A DNA stretch of 64,000 nucleotides from positions 1 through 64,000 of the forward strand of contig NZ_QLME01000014.1 in assembly GCF_003259895.1 (NCBI RefSeq), given 5' to 3'. The notes under the pieces were generated by a model that searched no databases, was not told the origin of the DNA, and saw nothing but the letters and a program-made list of their open reading frames with translations. Made by a program: the position numbers and the translations under genes. Shown one piece after another: positions 8,146 through 16,795 of the stretch. Positions within the stretch are counted from its first letter, which is position 1, and each line of letters begins with the position of its first letter. Source of the stretch: Halanaerobium saccharolyticum. GTDB lineage: Bacteria; Bacillota; Halanaerobiia; Halanaerobiales; Halanaerobiaceae.

Positions 8146-9150
8146 ATGACTAACACAACCATGAAGGATGTTGCAGAAAAAGCTGGTGTTTCTACTGCAA
8201 CAGTATCTAGAGTTATCAATAGAGCAGATAATGTAAATCCTGAGTTACGGAAAAAGGTTATGAGGGTAATTGAAGAACTCGATTATAAGCCTAACCAGCT
8301 GGCCAGAAGCTTAAAAAGTAGTGAAACTAATACTATAGCTTTTATTTCTTCCGATATGTCAAATCCCTTTTTTATTAGAATTGCCAAAAAAGTTGAAGAA
8401 GCTGTTAGGAAAAATAATTACACTATAGTTATTGGCAGTACAGAAGATAAACCTGAGATAGAATTAGAATATTTAAAATTATTATATGAAAAAAGGGTCG
8501 ATGGAATTGTCATTTCTTCGACTGGAGAAAATGAGGATTACTTAAAAGACTTAAGTAAAAAAATACCGGTTATTTGCGTTGACAGAAGACCTCAAAAAAA
8601 CAATTTAAATTCAGTTTGTGTAGATAAAGAAAAAGCTACTTATGAGGCAGTTAATTTTTTAACTGAAAGGAAGCATCAGAAAATTGCCTTAGTTACTGGA
8701 GCTAAAAAAATTATCACAAATTATGATCGATACGTGGGATATACAAAGGGAATCTATGATAATAATGTTGCTTTAAATTCAGATTATATCAAGTTTGGGC
8801 AATTTAGTTTTGAATTCGGAAAAAATTCTCTGCTGGAATTGCTTGCTTTAAAAGAAAAGCCAACCGCTGTAATCGCAGGCAACAGCTTTATTGCGGCAGG
8901 GATTTTGTTAGTTGCCAGGGAAAAAAATATTAATATTCCTGATGACCTCTCTCTTATCAGTTTTGGTAACATCTCTAATTCTCAATTAATCACTCCATCA
9001 TTGACCTATATTGATGAAAAAGTAGACGAAATTGGTGAAAAAGCTTCCAATTTACTTTTATCTAATTTAAACAATAAAAAAAGTGAAATTAAACATATTA
9101 AAATTAAAACTAAAATTAATAAGGGTAATTCAGCTGCTGTATTAGAATAA
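8146..9150 (+). CDS. LacI-family transcriptional regulator
   Basis: A 334-residue LacI/GalR protein. The N-terminal helix-turn-helix MKDVAEKAGVSTATVSRVIN (about residues 5-24) and hinge helix (QLARSLKSS) are standard, followed by a periplasmic-binding-like effector domain. It lies inside the operon it most likely controls; the paired sites at 3972 and 4060 are candidate operators. The effector is probably an intermediate of the sugar pathway. This is inferred from position only. Confidence 0.9.
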   Translation: MTNTTMKDVAEKAGVSTATVSRVINRADNVNPELRKKVMRVIEELDYKPNQLARSLKSSETNTIAFISSDMSNPFFIRIAKKVEEAVRKNNYTIVIGSTEDKPEIELEYLKLLYEKRVDGIVISSTGENEDYLKDLSKKIPVICVDRRPQKNNLNSVCVDKEKATYEAVNFLTERKHQKIALVTGAKKIITNYDRYVGYTKGIYDNNVALNSDYIKFGQFSFEFGKNSLLELLALKEKPTAVIAGNSFIAAGILLVAREKNINIPDDLSLISFGNISNSQLITPSLTYIDEKVDEIGEKASNLLLSNLNNKKSEIKHIKIKTKINKGNSAAVLE

Positions 9151-9211
9151 TAAGTTGGTTATAAGAACTATAAAATTTTATAATTATTTTTAACAGGAGG
9201 GAAATTTAATA

Positions 9212-11011
9212 ATGAGTGAATTTAACGGCAAAAAAAGGCTAATTGGTGCAATGCCCAAAATTGGTATCAGACCCACAATTGATGGTCGAGAAAGAGGAGT
9301 CAGAGAATCTCTAGAAGCTCAAACAATGGGCTTAGCTGAAAGTGTGACTGAACTGTTAGAAGAGACTTTAAGACATCCCAATGGTTTACCGGTAGAATGT
9401 GTAATAGCTGACAGCACTATTGGGGGAGTGGCAGAAGCAGCAGCGGCCGAAGAAAAGTTTCAGCGTGAGGGAGTTGGGGTTTCCCTGACTATAACTCCCG
9501 CCTGGTGTTATGGAACTGAAACAATTGACCAAAATCCTTTACGGCCAAAGGCAATCTGGGGATTTAATGGCTCCGAAAGACCGGGAGCAGTTTATCTGGC
9601 TGCAGCTGCAGCAGGACATAACCAGAAAGGACTTCCTGTTTTTAAAATCTATGGAGAAAATGTACAGGATGCAGGAACCGAAAGTATACCGGAGGATGTA
9701 AAAGAAAAAATACTCAAATTTGCTAAAGCTGGTCTGGCAGCAGCAACAATGAGAGGTAAATCCTATCTATCAATGGGCGGAGTTTCCATGGGGATAGCTG
9801 GTTCAATTGTAGACGAAGAAGTTTTTCAGGATTATTTAGGTATGAGAAATGAATATATAGATATGAGTGAGTTTACCCGTCGAATTGAAGAAGAAATTTA
9901 TGATCAGGAAGAATTCGAAAAAGCATTAGCCTGGGTTAAAGAAAATTGTAACGAAGGTCAGGACAACAATCCAGAATCAGAACAGTTCAGTCGGGAAGAG
10001 AAAAATGAGCAGTGGGAGTTTATAGTTAAAATGACTATTATAGCCAGAGATTTGCTGGTTGGTAATCCTAAACTTAAAGAAATGGGTTATGGAGAAGAAG
10101 CAAATGGTCATAATGCAATAGCAGCTGGTTTTCAGGGACAGAGGCAGTGGACAGATCATTTCCCCAATGGAGATTTTATGGAAGCAGTGCTAAATTCATC
10201 TTTTGACTGGAATGGAATTAGAGAAGCCTATATGATGGCCACAGAAAATGACAGCTTAAATGCGGTACCAATGCTTTTTAACCATCTCTTAACAAACAGA
10301 GCTCAGATCTTTTCTGATGTAAGAACCTTCTGGAGTCCTGAAGCAGTTGAGAGAGTAACTGGTAAAAAACTAACAGGTAGAGCTGAGAATGGAATAATTC
10401 ATTTAATTAACTCAGGTTCTACAACTCTTGATGGTACTGGTAAGATGAAGGATGAAGCTGGTAATTCAGTTATGAAGGAATTCTGGAATATCAGTGAAGA
10501 AGAGGTGGATGCCTGCCTTAAAGCAACAGAATGGCGCCCTGCTAATTTAGGCTACTTTAGAGGTGGAGGCTTTTCCTCACAGTTTTTATCAGAAGGTGGA
10601 ATGCCGGTCACAATGGCCAGAATGAACATAGTAAAAGGCCTGGGACCGGTATTACAGATAGCAGAAGGATACACAGTGGATATAGATCCAGAAATCCATG
10701 AAGTCTTAAATCAGAGAACAGATCCAACCTGGCCCACAACCTGGTTTGTACCAGAGCTGACAGGAGAAGGAGCTTTTAAAGATGTCTATTCAGTTATGAA
10801 CAACTGGGGCTCAAATCATGGAGCAATTAGTTTTGGCCACATAGGTGATCAGTTAATTACCTTAGCTTCAATGCTCAGAATACCGGTCAACATGCACAAC
10901 ATTGAAGAAGACAGGATATTCAGACCGGATGCCTGGAATCTATTTGGCACCAGGGATTTAGAAAGTGCTGATTACAGAGCCTGTAAGAATTTTGGGCCTC
11001 TATATAGTTAA
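9212..11011 (+). CDS. fucI: L-fucose / D-arabinose isomerase
   Basis: A 599-residue FucI, close to the length of the E. coli enzyme (591). The metal-binding residues are recognisable: Glu345 in ATENDSL, Asp369 in [10 protein letters not shown] and His536 in [10 protein letters not shown], matching the catalytic Glu, Asp and His of E. coli FucI. The enzyme interconverts L-fucose and L-fuculose and also D-arabinose and D-ribulose. No fuculokinase or fuculose-phosphate aldolase is nearby, whereas a pyruvate-type aldolase heads the operon. The D-arabinose activity is therefore the more interesting reading here. It is the last gene before a perfect terminator. Confidence 0.93.
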   Translation: MSEFNGKKRLIGAMPKIGIRPTIDGRERGVRESLEAQTMGLAESVTELLEETLRHPNGLPVECVIADSTIGGVAEAAAAEEKFQREGVGVSLTITPAWCYGTETIDQNPLRPKAIWGFNGSERPGAVYLAAAAAGHNQKGLPVFKIYGENVQDAGTESIPEDVKEKILKFAKAGLAAATMRGKSYLSMGGVSMGIAGSIVDEEVFQDYLGMRNEYIDMSEFTRRIEEEIYDQEEFEKALAWVKENCNEGQDNNPESEQFSREEKNEQWEFIVKMTIIARDLLVGNPKLKEMGYGEEANGHNAIAAGFQGQRQWTDHFPNGDFMEAVLNSSFDWNGIREAYMMATENDSLNAVPMLFNHLLTNRAQIFSDVRTFWSPEAVERVTGKKLTGRAENGIIHLINSGSTTLDGTGKMKDEAGNSVMKEFWNISEEEVDACLKATEWRPANLGYFRGGGFSSQFLSEGGMPVTMARMNIVKGLGPVLQIAEGYTVDIDPEIHEVLNQRTDPTWPTTWFVPELTGEGAFKDVYSVMNNWGSNHGAISFGHIGDQLITLASMLRIPVNMHNIEEDRIFRPDAWNLFGTRDLESADYRACKNFGPLYS

Positions 11012-11040
11012 ATCATTAAAATTAAAAAATGAACAAAAAA

Positions 11041-11067
11041 TAACTAAGGAAGCTGCTTCCTTAGTTA
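11041..11067 (+). terminator. Terminator of the aldolase-fucI operon
   Basis: TAACTAAGGAAGC and GCTTCCTTAGTTA form a 13-base perfect inverted repeat around one base, followed by a short T run. AT-rich ends make it usable on both strands. Confidence 0.8.
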
Positions 11068-11145
11068 TTTAAGACTAACCTTAATTTAGTGAGCTGACTT
11101 TTTGCGGATTCTGAACTCAGAAATCTAATTTGACTTCTGCCGCGC

Positions 11146-12762
11146 TCAGCCTCTACTGCCAAATTTCTGTTTGTACATATTCCGGTCAGCCTGATTATAA
11201 CAGTTTATAATATCTTTTTCTCCACAATCAGGATTACTGCAATAGGTTGTTGCATAGCCAAGGGCGATGCTCAGCGGTTCCGGCAGCTGTTTACTGTTAT
11301 GTTTTTTGATGCTCTTTAAAATTCTGTCGGTTACTGCAGCAGCTTTCTGATTGTCAGTTTCAGGTAAAATAACTGCAAACTCGTCTCCACCAATTCGTGC
11401 CACTACATCTTCTACTCTTAAAGAATTTTTAACTGCTTCAGCTGCCATTTTAATATATCTGTCTCCCATGCTGTGACCATAATTATCATTAATCTGCTTT
11501 AAGCTATTTAAATCTCCTACAATAATGCTTACCGGGTATTTCCTGGAATTATGAAGCTTTTTTAACTCTTCATTAAAATATCTCCTATTGTAAAGGCCGG
11601 TCAGTTCATCATGATTGGAAAGATATTCAATCTTTTTGGCCGTTCTTTTTTCCCGATCAATATCAATATGCACTCCAACAACCCTTACAGCAGCTCCCTG
11701 TTCATCTCTTTCTGTAACCTTACCAATATCCCGGATCCATTTCCATTTGCCTGATTTAGATTTTAACCGGTGCTCATTAAAATATTTTTCTGTCTTGCCT
11801 GACAGATGATTATTAATATCTCTCAAAACCCTGCTTTTATCATCAGGATGAACTAAATCCAGCCAGGTGTCCAGACAGTTATCCAGCTCAGAAAGTTCGT
11901 AACCAAGCATCTGGGCCCAGTTATGATTATAATGAACTATCTCCTGCTCAACTTTCCAGTCCCAAATGCCAATATTTGCACCTTCAACCGCCAGCTCCAG
12001 TCTTTCCTTGACCTCTTTTAGTTCAAATTCTCGCTTCTTATTTTCTGTAATATCATTCAGGGCAGCATAAATTAAATTCCCGTGTTCATCATCCAGAGCT
12101 GAAAAAATATGTATATTGCAGTATTTTATTTGATCATTCACTCGATAGGCAGCATCTTCTTTCAATTTCCGACCCTGCAGAAAAAATTTCTTTTTCTGCT
12201 TAATCCTGTCCGAACTGGACACCGGAACTGCAACCTGGTTTATATTTTTATTAATCAGCTTCTCTTCAGCAACTTCAAATATCTCTTTAAATTTTTTATT
12301 AGCCTCAAGTATATTCAGATCTCTGTCAAGTAATACTATACCGGCAAGTGAGTTAGTAAACAAATTTTCAAAAATAATTTTTTGTTTTTTCAGCTGCTGT
12401 TTCTGTTTTATTTTATGAGAAATATCTATAATCTCAAACAGTATCATTCCAGCTTCTAATTCCGAATAACGAAAGTTAAGATATTTATGCTCTCCAGCAG
12501 CAGTTATAATTTTATGGGTCCTATCCGGGATATCATTTTTTATATCTGATTTAAAAATTTTTTTAACTTTTTTTCTTTTTTCTGGATTCGGAAAAACTTT
12601 CTCATACCATGTGGTTAAACTGTTTACTTCTTTTTCAGTATAGCCGGTCATTTCCTGAATAACATTATTAGCAAAAACAAACTCTCCCTTCTGGTTGACT
12701 AAAATTATTCCTATTGATAATTTATCTATTAAATCTTCTCTGAGCTCAGACTTTAAATTCAT
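11146..12762 (-). CDS. PAS-PAS-PAS-GGDEF diguanylate cyclase
   Basis: A 538-residue cytosolic signalling protein. Three PAS sensor modules lie at about 14-120, 130-240 and 255-375; the third is the PAS_3 type, with HRLKSKSGKWKWIRDIGKV at its end. A GGDEF domain follows (about 380-538). The active-site GGDEF motif near residue 455 is intact. An RVED inhibitory site sits five residues before it, so product inhibition by c-di-GMP is expected. No membrane helix is seen. It is the first of several c-di-GMP genes in this region. The start follows GGAGGTGAGC. Confidence 0.92.
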   Translation of the reverse strand: MNLKSELREDLIDKLSIGIILVNQKGEFVFANNVIQEMTGYTEKEVNSLTTWYEKVFPNPEKRKKVKKIFKSDIKNDIPDRTHKIITAAGEHKYLNFRYSELEAGMILFEIIDISHKIKQKQQLKKQKIIFENLFTNSLAGIVLLDRDLNILEANKKFKEIFEVAEEKLINKNINQVAVPVSSSDRIKQKKKFFLQGRKLKEDAAYRVNDQIKYCNIHIFSALDDEHGNLIYAALNDITENKKREFELKEVKERLELAVEGANIGIWDWKVEQEIVHYNHNWAQMLGYELSELDNCLDTWLDLVHPDDKSRVLRDINNHLSGKTEKYFNEHRLKSKSGKWKWIRDIGKVTERDEQGAAVRVVGVHIDIDREKRTAKKIEYLSNHDELTGLYNRRYFNEELKKLHNSRKYPVSIIVGDLNSLKQINDNYGHSMGDRYIKMAAEAVKNSLRVEDVVARIGGDEFAVILPETDNQKAAAVTDRILKSIKKHNSKQLPEPLSIALGYATTYCSNPDCGEKDIINCYNQADRNMYKQKFGSRG

Positions 12763-12898
12763 AAGCTCACCTCCAGAATATCATTATAATAATAATACTA
12801 ATAGTATATTTCTGTATTAATCTATGAAGTCCTGTATTTTATTTGCTTAGCTGCTCAGTTTGCTATATGAATGACAAGTTATAATTGAGCGTATAAAA

Positions 12899-12929
12899 AA
12901 CCGGTTAAAGCATTTCGCCTCAACCGGTT
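12899..12929 (-). terminator. Terminator downstream of the chemotaxis receptor and PAS remnant
   Basis: AACCGGTT at 12922-12929 and 12899-12906 pair around a 15-base loop; on the minus strand a T6 run follows. It would end transcripts coming from the receptor gene at 15116. Confidence 0.8.
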
Positions 12930-12954
12930 ATTTCAATCTCTCTTATAATCCACT

Positions 12955-13104
12955 TTAAACCTTAGAACAACTCAGGTTTGATTCATAAATAATCGAATAT
13001 AGATATTCTTTTTCTAATAATTTAATATCTGTGATTTCCATTGAAGTCAGCTGCTCTTTACTCCAACCATAAAATTCAACCACTGTTAGATATATTTCTG
13101 TCAT
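12955..13104 (-). pseudogene. PAS-domain remnant, 49 codons
   Basis: A short frame (ATG at 13104, stop at 12955) reads VVEFYGWSKEQLTSMEITDI and then LLEKEYLYSIIYE. This matches the start and the end of the last PAS domain of the protein at 40150-42333 (AAENFYGWNREKLISMKISEI and KKEYLYSIIHE), with about 35 middle residues missing. It is therefore probably the debris of a PAS-containing signalling gene and not a functional small protein. The rest of 12763-13148 holds only the terminator and AT-rich spacer. Confidence 0.65.
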
Positions 13105-13148
13105 AATCACTCACTAAAAACACTCTTTTAAGCTTTTATCAGTAAAAT

Positions 13149-15116
13149 CTATAGATTAAATTTCTTAATTACTTCTGTAAGCTCGACTGCCATATCGGTT
13201 AAATCTTCAGAGGCACTTACAATTTCTTCAGTAGAAGCAGTCTGTTCTTGACTGGCTGCTGCGACTTCTTCGGCATTGCTGGCAGCTTCCTGACTGACTG
13301 AAGCAATTTCTTTAATTGTAGCTTCCACATCTTTTCCGTTTTCACTTACTTTTTCTGATCTGTCATTAATATTCTCAATTAGATTTCTCAGGCTTAAGGC
13401 TGCTGAATTAATTTCTGCAAATGATTTGCCTGTATTTCTAATTGCATCAACACTGCCATTTACGACTTCTTCGGTAGCATCCATCCTTGTTACTGCACTT
13501 CCGACACCACTCTGAATTTCTCTGACCAGTCCTCCAATTTGATTTGTGGCAGTTTCGGATTCTTCTGCCAGCTGTCTTATCTCATCGGCAACAACAGAAA
13601 AGCCACGGCCGGCCTCCCCTGCTCTGGCTGCTTCAATAGCAGCATTTAAGGCTAAAAGATTGGTCTGAGCAGCTATATTATTGATTAAGTTTACTATCTC
13701 ACCAATTTTATTTGATAAGTCTCCTAAATTATTTATCGTATTCGATACTTCCTTAGTATTTCCCTTAACGTTTTCTATCTGATCAACAGAATTATCTATT
13801 GATTGATTACCAGCTTCAATATTATTCATCACTTTATCTGCCTGTTCCTCCATATCTCTAGACATCGAGGTCACATTATCTATTTGATCTATAAGCTCAT
13901 CAATTTTGCTGGTTGTCTCCTCTACCTGGGCCGACTGTTCTTCCGCACCGGAGGCCACCTGCTGGATAGACTGTCCCACCTGAGTGGCAGCAGTGGCTAC
14001 TTCCTCACCTGAGGCAGACAGTTCCTCACTGGAAGCAGAAAGGTTTTCGGCAATATCTGTCACTTTAGAAAGTATTTGATTTAAGTTTTCTTTCATTTTA
14101 TTTAAAGATGAAGCTAAGATACCAATTTCATCATTTCTATCTATTTCAAGATCATCAACCCCGAGGTTACCCTTTGCAATACTATCAGCCATTTTAACCG
14201 CTTTAAGAATTGGATTTGCAATATAACTGGCAATAAAATAGGTGATTATTATTCCAATAAATACTGCAATTGCTGCTATCCAGATACTCATATTTCTGGA
14301 AGTAACTAATTTTGCCAGCACATCACTTTGATCTGCTGTCATGGCCACAATCCAGCCTGCCAGGCCCACAGGAGCATATGCTAATTCTTTTTCGACTCCA
14401 TTATATGTATATTCTCCTGTTCCAGAACCACTATCCTGGGTCATCCTGTCAATAAGCTGCTGGAGTTCAGGTTGTCCTCTCTGAGCATCTGCATTACCGA
14501 TATAATCTTCGTCTGGATGAGCAATTGTTCTCTGCTGTTGATCTATAATCCAGCCATAGCCAAAACCGCCGATCTCCATATCATTTATTAGAGTCTGTAA
14601 GTATTCACTTTTTACTGTCCCACCTATCACTCCGAGCAGGTTGTTATTTTCAATTATGGGAACTGCAATAACTATCACTTTGTCTCCCGAAATTCTACTT
14701 GTCATCGGAAGAGAAATTGCTGTTTCCTGAGTTGACATTACTTCCTGAAAGTATTGGCGATCAGAAATATCAATGCTGCCTCCATTTAAGATATTACCAC
14801 TCCCGGCAGTATCAGCTATTAAAATCGATTCAATATTGGGATTACTAAATTGTAATAAAAAGTCACTCTGCTCTGACCAGTTCATTGATTTTACCCGTTT
14901 GGCATTTGCAAAATCTTCTATCTGAGTTTTTAGTCCAGAAAGCCATTCAAAAATAATCTGGGCGTTCTGCTCCGCACTATTTAAAGAACTATCAGCTGTA
15001 GAATTTTGAATAAGATCACTAATAAAATTGTTGAAGGCAATAGAACTGCCCACCATTAAAATCAAAATCATAAGTGCAATAATAAGAACCATTTTACCTT
15101 TTAAACTTTTAAACAT
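13149..15116 (-). CDS. Methyl-accepting chemotaxis protein with dCache sensor
   Basis: A 655-residue receptor. A membrane helix at about 7-29 is followed by an extracytoplasmic double-Cache domain (about 30-275), a second helix (about 280-303), a HAMP domain (about 305-355) and a long signalling domain. The hairpin tip near residue 510 reads [20 protein letters not shown], the conserved CheA/CheW contact region. The start at 15116 is chosen because AAGGGGAG lies just before it; an upstream ATG at 15179 adds 21 residues without a ribosome site. Its leader carries a c-di-GMP riboswitch followed by a terminator, so expression should follow c-di-GMP. The ligand is unknown; dCache domains often bind amino acids or small acids. 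Confidence 0.95.
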   Translation of the reverse strand: MFKSLKGKMVLIIALMILILMVGSSIAFNNFISDLIQNSTADSSLNSAEQNAQIIFEWLSGLKTQIEDFANAKRVKSMNWSEQSDFLLQFSNPNIESILIADTAGSGNILNGGSIDISDRQYFQEVMSTQETAISLPMTSRISGDKVIVIAVPIIENNNLLGVIGGTVKSEYLQTLINDMEIGGFGYGWIIDQQQRTIAHPDEDYIGNADAQRGQPELQQLIDRMTQDSGSGTGEYTYNGVEKELAYAPVGLAGWIVAMTADQSDVLAKLVTSRNMSIWIAAIAVFIGIIITYFIASYIANPILKAVKMADSIAKGNLGVDDLEIDRNDEIGILASSLNKMKENLNQILSKVTDIAENLSASSEELSASGEEVATAATQVGQSIQQVASGAEEQSAQVEETTSKIDELIDQIDNVTSMSRDMEEQADKVMNNIEAGNQSIDNSVDQIENVKGNTKEVSNTINNLGDLSNKIGEIVNLINNIAAQTNLLALNAAIEAARAGEAGRGFSVVADEIRQLAEESETATNQIGGLVREIQSGVGSAVTRMDATEEVVNGSVDAIRNTGKSFAEINSAALSLRNLIENINDRSEKVSENGKDVEATIKEIASVSQEAASNAEEVAAASQEQTASTEEIVSASEDLTDMAVELTEVIKKFNL

Positions 15117-15254
15117 TTTACTCTCCCCTTGTTTATTTTTAGTTTTTAAAAAAATATTTCTACCACTTAAACAATCCAACTGATTATCTTTTTAACTAAA
15201 ATGAGAGCTATAGGTAATTAAACATTCTATAATATAATTAGTAACCTTTATTAA

Positions 15255-15296
15255 TAAAAAAATAAATACTTTAGATTTTATGCCTTAGTATTTATT
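15255..15296 (-). terminator. Riboswitch-linked terminator in the receptor leader
   Basis: On the minus strand AATAAATACT (15296-15287) pairs with AGTATTTATT (15270-15261), and the T run continues down to 15256. It lies directly after the c-di-GMP aptamer and before the receptor gene, the place of an expression platform. The stem is all A/T-rich, so it is a weak terminator by itself. Confidence 0.6.
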
Positions 15297-15314
15297 GAAT
15301 ACGATGATAATAAT

Positions 15315-15405
15315 TTATCAAAGGCAACCTGGCAGTCATAGATGCTGATACTCCTTAGACCCATAGCTTTGCGTCATCATTTTTCAATGATTTTGCTAAA
15401 TATTT
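15315..15405 (-). ncRNA. Cyclic-di-GMP-I (GEMM) riboswitch
   Basis: The minus strand carries the conserved GEMM core in order: a P1b stem (ATCATT GAAA AATGAT), GACGCAAAGC, a GGGTCTAAGG segment, then ATGACTGCCAGGTTGCC. These are the hallmarks of the class I c-di-GMP aptamer, including the tetraloop and its receptor. It precedes the chemotaxis receptor by about 200 bases with a terminator in between. The remaining gap 15406-15661 has a TATAAT-like element on the minus strand (15449-15454) and a terminator for the next gene, but no gene. Confidence 0.9.
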
Positions 15406-15613
15406 AGTTAATTTTTATTATGTTAATTGTATCACATATACAGCTAAAATTATACCACTAAATTAAGACATAATAAATCAAAATCCGACAAATTACAGCT
15501 GCTTTATAACGACTGCTGATGTTTAAGCATTAAATTTATGTTTTAGGCTCGTAATATCTTTATACAAAGTTATACACATTTCTGTAAAAATATTAATTCC
15601 CGAAGTAAAAATA

Positions 15614-15645
15614 AAACCAGCTGAATTCTTAAACCCAGCCGGTTT
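15614..15645 (-). terminator. Terminator after the Rpn-like gene
   Basis: Minus-strand AAACCGGCTG and CAGCTGGTTT form a 10-base stem with one G-T pair, followed by TATTTTTA. Confidence 0.75.
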
Positions 15646-15661
15646 GTTTACTTTCTTCAAA

Positions 15662-16559
15662 TTAATGCTTTAAAAAATCTACTAATTCTGACTCAGAATT
15701 TGTAGTTACTATTTTTTCACTTAAATCCTCAATTTTACTTAGCTCAGCCTCATTAATCAAATTACTGATTTCATTATCTAATTCACCGAACTTAGCTTTA
15801 ATTTGCCGCATCAGAATTAATCTTGCTTCTTCCTGTTTCCCTTCGATCTTGCCTTCTTCTTTTCCTTTTTTCTTGCCCTGCTCTTCTACATATTTAAAAA
15901 ATTTAACCATTTTGCGATCCCTCCATAGTTCTATCATATTTTCACTGCTTAAAAATTTATCACATAACACAATAGTTAATGCAGCCAAATTATTCTTAAA
16001 ATTTTGATCGGCATCCAGCTTATCTTCCAGTTCAATAGTTTCTTTAACCCGTTTAACCATATCCTGCTCACTATTCATCAGCGGAAGAAATATTAATTCC
16101 AAATAATTAATTTCTTCCCCTTTCTCTATTTTTTCTCTTAATTCTTTCATCTTTTCTTTTCCATCTTTATCAGACATGTTAACAACAGTTGTATTGTAGC
16201 CCAGGCTCCCAGCATTAAAAGCTGCCTCAGAGGCTGGATATCCTTTAATACATAAAATTATAGTCCGAATATTATCTCTATATCTATTATATAACTTTAA
16301 GTCATAGGAAGCAAAACGAATCAGATCATCAACAGAAACCTCTACCTCTTCTTCTAAATGCAAAATTGAACCATCTTCCAGTTTAAAATTCAAATCCATT
16401 CGTTCTGCACTGGTTTCGATCTCAGCAAATTCAGTTTCCAGATAGGAAGCAATTCCAGGCATCTCGACCTTTAAAAAATCAGATATCATTTTTAAAGAGA
16501 TTAAAAGAGTCTTCAAACACAAAATCATAGTTGTGAGCCGTCACATCAAAATGCTGCAT
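15662..16559 (-). pseudogene. Rpn/PD-(D/E)XK-type nuclease family protein, one frameshift
   Basis: The ATG at 16559 has a GGAGGAAAA site and begins MQHFDVTAHNYDFVFEDSFN, the usual N-terminus of this family, but its frame stops near 16480. The frame one base over continues with DFLKVEMPGIASYLETEF to the stop at 15662. Removing one A from a five-base A run (16489-16493) joins the two. Family features include a nuclease-like core (LHLEEEVEVSVDDLIRFASYD) and the C-terminal charged repeat GKKKGKEEGKIEGKQEEARL before a leucine-rich tail. Members are recombination-promoting nucleases or transposase relatives. It may be a real frameshift, a sequencing error, or slippage at the A run. Confidence 0.75.
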
Positions 16560-16655
16560 TAATTTTCCTCCATTTCTAATATTTATACTATATAAAGTAT
16601 ATCATAGAATAATTTGGAAATAAAGTTAAATATTAAAATAAATGAGTTTAAAAAA

Positions 16656-16683
16656 CCCTACACTTGTGTAAAATTATGTAGGG
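16656..16683 (-). terminator. Terminator of the GAF-PAS-GGDEF-HD-GYP gene
   Basis: CCCTACA and TGTAGGG (16656-16662 and 16677-16683) form a stem followed on the minus strand by a T run. Confidence 0.8.
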
Positions 16684-16795
16684 TGAGATAAAATAGAAAT
16701 ATATTTAGTTTTCTCAATCGTTGATTTCTCTAATATTACTCCAGCTCTCTTCACTCGTCAGCTACAATTGAAAAACCTCTCCAGCTTTACCAACT

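Noticed and set aside
12841-12895. Second c-di-GMP riboswitch before the PAS-GGDEF gene
   Set aside because: No GACGCAAAG or GGTTGCC core was found there.
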